DNA from: Christensenella sp. UBA3944
GTDB lineage: Bacteria > Bacillota > Clostridia > Christensenellales > DTU072
Assembly: GCA_002385605.1 (NCBI GenBank)
Contig: DGDU01000001.1
Coordinates: 2,454 to 16,862 of the forward strand
Length of the DNA stretch: 14,409 bases
Direction: 5' to 3'
In this document: in pieces, positions 6,522-12,215 of the stretch
How the letters are laid out: the number at the start of each line of letters is the position of its first letter
How positions within the stretch are numbered: the first letter of the stretch is position 1
Translations under genes and position numbers: made by a program
The notes under the pieces: model-generated
What the model was told of the DNA's origin: nothing
Database searches by the model: none
What the model saw: the letters and a program-made list of their open reading frames with translations, nothing else

Positions 6522-7698
6522 TTATATTACCGTTTCCGAACTCAATTATTACCTAAGTAGGATTGTATCCGGCGAAGAGCTGCTCCAGAACATTCCCGTG
6601 CTGGGTGAAGTTTCGGGGCTCTCCGTATCGGGAAGCCATTTATATTTCACAATAAAGGACGAAGGCGCGCAGCTTCAGGCGTGCTTTTTCAATTTCGGCA
6701 AAAGCTACCTTCCGCAAAACGGCGAGCAGGTAATACTTTTCGGCTCCCCCGACTTTTACGCTCGTGGCGGCAGGATGAGCTTTATCGTAAACAAAATAGA
6801 GCCCTTCGGCAGGGGCAAACTCTTTGCGGAATTAGAGAAGTTAAAGCAAAAACTTGCCGCAGAAGGCCTGTTTGACACCTCACGCAAAAGGCCGCTTCCC
6901 CGATTCCCGATGAACATAGGCATAGTGACAAGCATGTCGGGCGCGGTCATCTACGATATGGTAAACACCTTCCGCAAAACAAATAAGATAACAAACATAA
7001 CCGTAATAAATGTGCCCGTGCAGGGCGAAGGCGCCCCACAGGCTATCTGCGACGGCTTAAGGCTTGCGGATAAGCAGGGCTTCGACGCCGTAATTCTCGC
7101 GAGGGGCGGCGGCTCCGTCGAGGACTTGATGCCTTTTAACGACGAGCGCGTAGTGAGAGCGGTATATAATATGAAAACGGTTACGGTATCGGCGGTGGGG
7201 CACGAAACCGACTTTTCGCTAACCGACTTTGCCGCCGACGCCAGGGCTATGACACCCACGGCGGCCGCCGAAATGCTAAGTTTTGACACAGATGAAATCG
7301 CAGAGCAAATTATATCCACGATTAAATACGCCGCCAAAACGCTCACGGCAAGAACGGACGCATTGTATAATAAAGTCTTAAGCAGTACCAAAGAGGTGAA
7401 TTATATCTGCAAGGCTAAGTTAGACAGCTACACCCAAAGGATAAACAAGGCGGTAACCAAAGCCGAACTTCTTACCGAAGCAAAACTTTCGGCAAGCGAA
7501 CGCAAAACCGAAAACCTTTTGTCCAAGCTCTCCGCCCTCAACCCCGCTAATATCCTGGGCAAAGGCTACTTCAGGGCGATGAGCGGCAATAGACAAATTA
7601 ATAAAATAGCCGAATTCAAGGCGGGAGACGCCTTCAGGCTGTACGGCGCCGACGGCACTCTGGACGCCGAAGTAAAATCCGTAAATATCGAAAAGTAA
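6508..7698 (+). CDS. xseA: Exodeoxyribonuclease VII large subunit
   Basis: A 396-residue XseA, slightly shorter than the usual 400-450. An N-terminal OB-fold (about 1-100, with SGLSVSGSHLYFTIKDEGAQ) is followed by the catalytic core: GIVTSMSGAVIYDMVNTF, RGGGSVEDLMPFNDE and SAVGHETDFSLTDFAADARAMTP, all family signatures. A coiled-coil region then leads to the C-terminal NPANILGKGYF segment. With XseB it degrades single-stranded DNA from both ends without metal dependence. The ATG overlaps the folD end and has only a distant AAGG, so translation probably depends on folD coupling. xseB follows after 12 nt. Confidence 0.95.
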   Translation: MAKINYITVSELNYYLSRIVSGEELLQNIPVLGEVSGLSVSGSHLYFTIKDEGAQLQACFFNFGKSYLPQNGEQVILFGSPDFYARGGRMSFIVNKIEPFGRGKLFAELEKLKQKLAAEGLFDTSRKRPLPRFPMNIGIVTSMSGAVIYDMVNTFRKTNKITNITVINVPVQGEGAPQAICDGLRLADKQGFDAVILARGGGSVEDLMPFNDERVVRAVYNMKTVTVSAVGHETDFSLTDFAADARAMTPTAAAEMLSFDTDEIAEQIISTIKYAAKTLTARTDALYNKVLSSTKEVNYICKAKLDSYTQRINKAVTKAELLTEAKLSASERKTENLLSKLSALNPANILGKGYFRAMSGNRQINKIAEFKAGDAFRLYGADGTLDAEVKSVNIEK

Positions 7699-7710
7699 GG
7701 AGATATTGCT

Positions 7711-7929
7711 ATGAATATCGAAAACGAAATCCAAAAGCTGGACAAGCTTGTGGCAAAGCTCGAGAGCGAAACCCTCTCGATAGACGCCAGCCTTGCCGCT
7801 TTCAACGAGGCAATCGAAACGGCAAAAACCTGCCTTGAAGGCATAAGGGTAGCCAAGGGCAAGCTGGAACTCCTTAAAAACGAAGCCGAAAGAATAGAAT
7901 TAAACCTCGAAAATGAAAGGCCTCTCTGA
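7711..7929 (+). CDS. xseB: Exodeoxyribonuclease VII small subunit
   Basis: A 72-residue, all-helical protein matching the XseB pattern: an N-terminal helix with LDKLVAKLESETLSIDASLAAFNEAIE and a second helix with the conserved Cys and GKLELL. XseB subunits bind along the XseA coiled coil to form the nuclease. The start has AAGGAG 8 nt upstream. The end overlaps ispA by 17 bp. Length and position are standard. Confidence 0.93.
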   Translation: MNIENEIQKLDKLVAKLESETLSIDASLAAFNEAIETAKTCLEGIRVAKGKLELLKNEAERIELNLENERPL

Positions 7930-8740
7930 TTACAAAAGCATAATCGAGGGCGAGCTTAAATCCCGCCTGAACTCCATTAAGGATAAAACCGAAGAGAAGC
8001 TCTTTTCGGCTATGGAATATGCCCTTATGGGCGGCGGCAAGAGGGTAAGGCCCACCCTTATGCTTCTAAGCGCCGAAACAATCGGGATGCCGCACGGGCG
8101 TGTTTTGCCGCTCGCGGCCGCTTTAGAGTGCATTCACACATATTCCCTTATCCACGACGATCTGCCCTGCATGGACAACGACGATTACAGAAGGGGCGCG
8201 CCCACCGTCCACAAGGCGTACAGCGAGGCTACGGCAGTGCTCGCCGGCGACGGGTTATTGAATTTTGCCTTTGAAATTATGTTAAGTGCCTGCCTGAATG
8301 ACCCCGCACTTTTAAGCGCCGCAAAACAAATTGCCGAAGCCGCGGGAGCCACGGGCATGGCAGGGGGGCAGGCTATAGATATATCAAAAACCCAATACAC
8401 CGAATCCGAAATGCTTAATATGTATTCGCTTAAGACGGGGGCTCTCATCAAAGCAGCAATCTGCGCGCCGTATATAGCGGCGGCGTCGCCCAACCTCGGC
8501 AAAATGACAAAGCTTGCCGGGCGGATAGGTCTTGTTTTCCAGCTTGTGGACGATATTTTAGACTATAAAGCAGGGCAGGACAAGGATAAGCTAACCTTTG
8601 TTACCCTCTTCGGGGAAGAAAAAGCCGGCGCAATGGTTTGCGAGGCTAACCGCGAAATAAAAGCCCTCTCCGAAGAGATGGGCATAGTTGACACCCGCTT
8701 TTACGAATATGCCGAGGCGCTTTCTCATAGACTAACATAA
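7913..8740 (+). CDS. ispA: Short-chain polyprenyl (farnesyl) diphosphate synthase
   Basis: A trans-prenyltransferase of 275 residues (usual length 290-300) that condenses IPP with DMAPP/GPP. GGGKRVRP is at 40-47. The first Asp-rich motif is DDLPCMDNDD at 82-91, whose two-residue insertion and Tyr77 upstream fit bacterial type II farnesyl synthases. KTGALI is at 174-179 and the second Asp-rich motif DDILD at 213-217. Two oddities: the conserved lysine of RRGKP is Ala96 (RRGAP), and the loop after DDILD is about 11 residues shorter than in E. coli IspA, lacking the GKxxGxD segment before KLTF at 226-229. Both Asp motifs are intact, so activity is likely but specificity may differ. There is no clear Shine-Dalgarno; it overlaps xseB. 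Confidence 0.9.
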   Translation: MKGLSDYKSIIEGELKSRLNSIKDKTEEKLFSAMEYALMGGGKRVRPTLMLLSAETIGMPHGRVLPLAAALECIHTYSLIHDDLPCMDNDDYRRGAPTVHKAYSEATAVLAGDGLLNFAFEIMLSACLNDPALLSAAKQIAEAAGATGMAGGQAIDISKTQYTESEMLNMYSLKTGALIKAAICAPYIAAASPNLGKMTKLAGRIGLVFQLVDDILDYKAGQDKDKLTFVTLFGEEKAGAMVCEANREIKALSEEMGIVDTRFYEYAEALSHRLT

Positions 8741-8820
8741 GGCAGGCTTACAGACATTCGGGCTGTTTTTGCGGTGTTTTTGTATAATTACTGGTAAAAC
8801 CCGCATACCCCTTCGCCCGC

Positions 8821-8849
8821 TTGCGTATCAGGCCGGCATGTGATATAAT
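8821..8849 (+). promoter_or_regulatory. Extended -10 promoter of the OLE RNA
   Basis: TGATATAAT at 8841-8849 is a perfect extended -10 (TG-N-TATAAT). TTGCGT at 8821-8826 lies 17 nt upstream as a weak -35. The predicted start at about 8855-8857 falls just before the closing helix of the RNA at 8859, an agreement between two independent signals. Confidence 0.65.
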
Positions 8850-8989
8850 AGTTGACACGATTGGTGGTACAGTATTCTAGTCGGATACGATACAATCGAG
8901 GACGGAGTTAAAATACCGTCAAGAGCATATCGATGAAGTTTCTTGTGTTGGCTTGGGTTGCCCAAACCCGGGCTGATGCTGGGAGTTAA

Positions 8990-9036
8990 GGTAAATGGGC
9001 GGTCGGCAATGGCATGCCGAACCCGACCCACTTACC
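8990..9036 (+). other. Long internal hairpin of OLE RNA
   Basis: Nested complementary arms: GGTAA (8990-8994) with TTACC (9032-9036), TGGG with CCCA, GGT with ACC, and CGGCA with TGCCG around a six-base loop ATGGCA. Small internal loops interrupt the stem, as is common in protein-binding elements of large RNAs. It is one of the clearest helices inside the RNA. Confidence 0.75.
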
Positions 9037-9158
9037 GTGGAGACCCTCTCCGGTGGGCAGCAGAAGATGTCTACTGATTGGGATTAAACCTGCATCGCGG
9101 TAAACAAAGCTGTGTGCAGAGTAGCTTGCCTTGAGTGGCGGGCGTGGATAGGTTATCA

Positions 9159-9190
9159 GGCTTAGGCCGCCGGCGCAGGCGCGCCAAGCC
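9159..9190 (+). other. GC-rich internal hairpin of OLE RNA
   Basis: GGCTT (9159-9163) pairs with AAGCC (9186-9190), GGC (9165-9167) with GCC (9183-9185), and CGCC (9168-9171) with GGCG (9178-9181). The six-base loop is GGCGCA. There are single-base bulges at 9164 and 9182. Confidence 0.7.
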
Positions 9191-9421
9191 CTTTGCCCTT
9201 GAAACCCTTAGCTGCAAAAAAGGATAGGTTGTATCCATTCCGTCAAAGAAAATTTCTAGACTGTCAGGATTGAGGATTATAGTGTGCACTAAGTGGCGAT
9301 TCGGTTATACCGCGAGCAATCCGGTATAGCGGGGTTTAAAAGGAAACTGCTTGGGCGGCGACGACAAGTACCCCGCTGGGAAATCCTACCGAACCTGAAG
9401 GCGCAAGGTTTACTCAATCTC

Positions 9422-9438
9422 TACCACCAATCTTTTTT
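9422..9438 (+). terminator. 3' end of OLE RNA: closing-helix strand plus U-tract
   Basis: The 3' strand of the long-range closing helix (9422-9432) is followed without a gap by six Ts (9433-9438). This resembles an intrinsic terminator whose other arm lies 550 nt upstream. It could define the RNA 3' end while letting some transcription through to oapA 18 bases later. Efficiency cannot be judged from sequence, and processing is an equal alternative. Confidence 0.5.
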
Positions 9439-9456
9439 ATATAAAAGAGGTTATGT

Positions 9457-10083
9457 GTGAAAATCAAAAAGGACCGTGAGGCTGTTGCCTCAAATGAAGA
9501 CGGCGAACGCGGCACAGCGGGAGAAGCAAGAAAGCCAAAGGCCGCAAGAAATATAAACAAAGTAACCGTCTGGACGATTTCAATAACCATAACAACATTT
9601 TTTCTTTCGGCGCTATTTACCGTAATTACCGAAATAACTACATCTACGGCGCATGTCGCGGCGGCGTTTATGCTGCTTATACTGCTTATCGCCATCAATA
9701 TTGTATTGGACGCGATAGGGGTTGCCGCGACCTCCTGCGAGCTCGCGCCCCTTCTTTCGATGGCGTCCCGCAAGGTTAAAGGCAGCAGGATGGCAATAAA
9801 GCTGGTTAAAAACGCCGAGAAGGTTAGCAACATCTGCTGCGATGTAATAGGCGACATCTGCGGCATAGTAAGCGGCTCCTGCACCCTGTCGATAGTCATA
9901 AGCCTTACCGTAAACGCCCCGGGTTCGTTATCGTTTTGGGTGTCGGTGCTTCTCTCAAGCGTGGTTGCCGCGCTCACGGTTGGCGGCAAGGCGATATTCA
10001 AATCTTTGGCGATTAAGCACTCCAAAGAAATCATCCTTATGGTTTCAAGGATGCTTTCGGTGTTCGAGAGAAAGCAAAAATGA
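9457..10083 (+). CDS. oapA: OLE-associated membrane protein OapA
   Basis: A 208-residue integral membrane protein. A charged N-terminal tail (about 1-35, rich in Lys, Arg and Glu) suited to RNA or cytosolic contacts is followed by hydrophobic segments near 38-58, 66-92, 127-150 and 153-172. CCDVIGDICG carries the DxxxD motif (Asp129, Asp133), a hallmark of OapA whose mutation in H. halodurans gives a dominant loss of function. In known systems OapA forms a dimer that binds OLE RNA and places it at the membrane. The GTG start at 9457 has AAAGAGG 6 nt upstream; the ATG at 9453 is out of frame and stops after eight codons. Six cysteines (94, 127, 128, 135, 142 and their surroundings) make it Cys-rich. 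It overlaps tlyA by ATGA. Confidence 0.85.
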   Translation: MKIKKDREAVASNEDGERGTAGEARKPKAARNINKVTVWTISITITTFFLSALFTVITEITTSTAHVAAAFMLLILLIAINIVLDAIGVAATSCELAPLLSMASRKVKGSRMAIKLVKNAEKVSNICCDVIGDICGIVSGSCTLSIVISLTVNAPGSLSFWVSVLLSSVVAALTVGGKAIFKSLAIKHSKEIILMVSRMLSVFERKQK

Positions 10084-10799
10084 GGCTTGATTTATATTTA
10101 TACATAAGCGGATTGGCCAGGTCGAGGACGCACGCCCAAAACCTTATTAAGCTGGGAAGAGTACTCGTAAACGGCGCCCCCGCGAATAAAGCATCTACTG
10201 AAATAACCCCCGAAACCCTTGTTGAGGTATCCCAAACCGACGATTTCGCATCTTTGGGCGGTATTAAACTTGTTAAAGCTTTAGAAGATTTCGGCATAAA
10301 CCCGGCGGGCAAAACCGTTATAGATATAGGCGCCTCAAACGGCGGCTTTACCGATGTAATGCTCAAAAGGGGCGCGGCAAAGGTATACGCCGTGGATGTC
10401 GGCGAGTGCGCCCTTCCGCCCGAACTCGCGACCGACGGCAGGGTTGTCGTAAAGGATAAGCTGAATGCCCGCTACCTCTCTTTCGAGGACATAGGGATAA
10501 AGGCGGATATCATAGTTGTCGATGTTTCTTTTATATCTTTGAAACTCGTTATTCCCGCCCTTACTCAATTTCTTAAGCACGACTCTTCCCTTGTGGCGCT
10601 AATCAAGCCTCAATTCGAAGTCGGCAAAAAATTCCTCACAAAATCGGGTATTGCCAACAAATCCGCCGCCGAAAAGGCTGTTAAGGAGATCTCGGACTTT
10701 TGCATATCCTTAGGCTTAAGGGTTAGCGGCATTACTACCGCCCCCAAGCCTTTTGCCGACAAGAATCAGGAATATTTTATTCATTGTTTCGGCGCATAA
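10080..10799 (+). CDS. tlyA: TlyA family rRNA 2'-O-methyltransferase (YqxC)
   Basis: A 239-residue protein with an N-terminal S4 RNA-binding domain (about 1-60, MRLDLYLYISGLARSRTHAQ) and an FtsJ-like Rossmann methyltransferase domain. The SAM-binding motif is VIDIGASNGGFTDVML near 80-95, followed by VYAVDVG. DIIVVDVSFISLKLV and VALIKPQFEVG are also typical of the TlyA group. Mycobacterial TlyA 2'-O-methylates cytidines of 16S and 23S rRNA; older annotations call it hemolysin A. It begins inside the oapA stop codon (ATGA) with only a poor ribosome site, so coupling to oapA is likely. In B. subtilis yqxC also sits in this cluster before ahrC and recN. It ends the upstream operon. Confidence 0.93.
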   Translation: MRLDLYLYISGLARSRTHAQNLIKLGRVLVNGAPANKASTEITPETLVEVSQTDDFASLGGIKLVKALEDFGINPAGKTVIDIGASNGGFTDVMLKRGAAKVYAVDVGECALPPELATDGRVVVKDKLNARYLSFEDIGIKADIIVVDVSFISLKLVIPALTQFLKHDSSLVALIKPQFEVGKKFLTKSGIANKSAAEKAVKEISDFCISLGLRVSGITTAPKPFADKNQEYFIHCFGA

Positions 10800-10820
10800 G
10801 TACCCCGTGAATATATTGGT

Positions 10821-10850
10821 CATAAAGTTATTGTCTTTATGCAATTTTTT
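10821..10850 (+). terminator. AT-rich terminator-like hairpin after tlyA
   Basis: CATAAAG (10821-10827) and CTTTATG (10835-10841) form a perfect 7-bp stem with a 7-nt loop, followed by CAA and six Ts. The stem is AT-rich and therefore weak. Its loop and right arm overlap the -35 of the nadK promoter. Confidence 0.5.
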
Positions 10851-10859
10851 ATGTATAAT
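10831..10859 (+). promoter_or_regulatory. Sigma-A promoter for nadK-argR-recN
   Basis: TTGTCT (10831-10836) and a perfect TATAAT (10854-10859) are separated by 17 nt. The expected start near 10866 gives a leader of about 52 nt. The leader holds a hairpin GCGG-A-GGC / GCC-G-CCGC (10874-10881 with 10888-10895) ahead of the AAGG ribosome site. Confidence 0.75.
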
Positions 10860-10917
10860 ATACATAATCAAGAGCGGAGGCGATAAAGCCGCCGCATTAA
10901 TATAAAGAAGGTAATTT

Positions 10918-11754
10918 ATGCGAATCGGTATTTTCTCAAATCTGGAGAGAGACACAGACGGGACGGCGGCGAAGACGCTTTCTTCCGTGCTAAAGGGGAG
11001 GGGTCACGAAGTTTATGTTTGGGACCAGCTTGCCTGCCTCAATATAGACGCTCCCGCCCTTAACAAAAACGATCTGGCAAAGGCCGCCGAGGCGATAGTC
11101 GTTTTGGGCGGCGACGGCACGGTTTTGCGCATAGCAAAAGAATGCGCTTTATACCGTACGCTTATTATCGCCATTAACTTCGGAAGGCTGGGCTTTTTGT
11201 CCGAAGTCGAAACTTTAGACGAGCTGGACACCGTGTTCGAGCAGATAGAGAAGGGGGATTTCTATACCGAATCCCGCGGCATTCTCGATGTAAGCTTCGG
11301 CGGAAAAACATATAAAGCCCTCAACGAGGTCGCGCTCGCGAGGGGCAGAAGCACCAAGGTTATCAGGTTTGCCATAAAGGTAAACGGCAGCACGCTTAAC
11401 AGCTACAGCGCCGACGGCGTTATAGTATGCACGCCCACGGGCTCGACTGCGTATTCGCTTTCGGCGGGCGGGCCTGTTGTCGCGCCCGAGGTTAACGCCA
11501 TGATAATCACCCCCGTGTGCCCGCACTCCCTCAATTCCAGGTCGTATATCATTTCGGACGACAGCGAGGTTACAATCGAGCTTACCAAATCCGACGGCGA
11601 AACTAACCTTAATATCGACGGCGACGACCTTCTCACTTTAAGCGAGGGCGACATCGTAAAGGTAAAGCGTTCGGAGCTAAGCGCGCAGTTTATAAGGCTA
11701 AAAAAATACAATTACTACAGAAAACTACTTGCAAAAATGAGTACGCTCGGTTAG
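10918..11754 (+). CDS. nadK: NAD kinase
   Basis: A 278-residue NAD kinase, standard length for the bacterial type, which phosphorylates NAD to NADP with ATP or polyphosphate. The signature GGDGT is at 64-68, followed by NFGRLGFLSEV, the LNEVALARG segment, and SADGVIVCTPTGSTAYSLSAGGP, which forms the NAD site. All motifs are intact. AAGG precedes the ATG after a 5' hairpin. In Bacillota nadK is commonly found between tlyA and argR/ahrC, as here. argR follows after 10 nt. Confidence 0.96.
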   Translation: MRIGIFSNLERDTDGTAAKTLSSVLKGRGHEVYVWDQLACLNIDAPALNKNDLAKAAEAIVVLGGDGTVLRIAKECALYRTLIIAINFGRLGFLSEVETLDELDTVFEQIEKGDFYTESRGILDVSFGGKTYKALNEVALARGRSTKVIRFAIKVNGSTLNSYSADGVIVCTPTGSTAYSLSAGGPVVAPEVNAMIITPVCPHSLNSRSYIISDDSEVTIELTKSDGETNLNIDGDDLLTLSEGDIVKVKRSELSAQFIRLKKYNYYRKLLAKMSTLG

Positions 11755-11764
11755 CGGAGGGATT

Positions 11765-12211
11765 ATGTCTAGAGAACAAAGGCAAAACAAGATACTTGAA
11801 GTCATCGCTCTTAAGGATATCGAAACACAGCAAGAACTTCTGGAAGCCCTGCAGGACGCAGGCTACAATGTCACGCAGGCGACCATTTCCCGCGACATAA
11901 AAGAGCTTGGCCTTATTAAAGAGGCGGGCGGAAAGGGCGGGCGCCCCCGCTATGTAAAGCCGCTTTATCCCAAGCTGATGAAGCTAAAAAACATCTTCCA
12001 CCAGTCGGTCACGCACATAGACTATGTAAACAACCTTATAGTCATAAAGACCATATCTGGCGGCGCCAACGCCGCGTCGGCTTTGGTGGACGAAATTTCC
12101 ATTCCCGACATCGTCGGGACAATAGCCGGCGACGACACCTTCCTGGTGATCTGCCGCGACGACAAGAGGGTACCCGAGATAATAGAGCAATTCCGCTCCT
12201 TAATGGACTAA
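11765..12211 (+). CDS. argR: Arginine repressor ArgR/AhrC
   Basis: A 148-residue ArgR. The N-terminal winged helix contains TQATISRDIKELGLIKE, the DNA-contacting helix of the family. The C-terminal oligomerisation and arginine-binding domain shows the conserved GTIAGDDTFLVIC near 117-129. With arginine it forms hexamers that repress arginine synthesis genes and can activate catabolic genes. The ribosome site GGAGGG lies only about 4 nt before the ATG. Lying between nadK and recN, it has the standard Bacillota location. No ARG box was identified in this window. Confidence 0.96.
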   Translation: MSREQRQNKILEVIALKDIETQQELLEALQDAGYNVTQATISRDIKELGLIKEAGGKGGRPRYVKPLYPKLMKLKNIFHQSVTHIDYVNNLIVIKTISGGANAASALVDEISIPDIVGTIAGDDTFLVICRDDKRVPEIIEQFRSLMD

Positions 12212-12215
12212 AGAT

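Larger units (their letters stand above)
8856..9438 (+). ncRNA. ole: OLE RNA (ornate large extremophilic RNA)
   Basis: About 580 nt with no credible protein gene and dense RNA structure. A perfect 11-bp helix joins the ends: 8859-8869 (GATTGGTGGTA) with 9422-9432 (TACCACCAATC). Internal hairpins include 8901-8905/8916-8920, 8954-8966, a long interrupted one at 8990-9036, a GC-rich one at 9159-9190, 9222-9226/9232-9236, and 9304-9312/9322-9330. Known OLE RNAs are about 600 nt, lie in the nusB-folD-xseAB-ispA operon directly after ispA, and precede the gene for membrane protein OapA; all this is seen here. In Halalkalibacterium halodurans OLE forms a membrane ribonucleoprotein complex with OapA and affects tolerance to alcohol, cold and Mg2+; its biochemical job is unresolved. 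I identified it from context, size and structure, not by alignment. Confidence 0.88.

Noticed and set aside
8750..8770. Terminator after ispA (ACAG/CTGT before five Ts)
   Set aside because: Only four continuous pairs with mismatches above them; too weak to call as a terminator.
8852..8878. TTGACA with TATTCT as the OLE promoter
   Set aside because: The spacer is only 15 nt, and the start would fall inside the RNA, removing the 5' arm of the closing helix.
8828..9289. Minus-strand ORFs (67 and 72 residues) inside the OLE region
   Set aside because: They have no ribosome sites and odd composition, and lie across the paired arms of the RNA.
9414..10034. 206-residue minus-strand ORF opposite oapA
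   Set aside because: Hydrophobic only because it is antisense to a membrane protein. The plus frame has a ribosome site, coupling to tlyA and the OapA motif.
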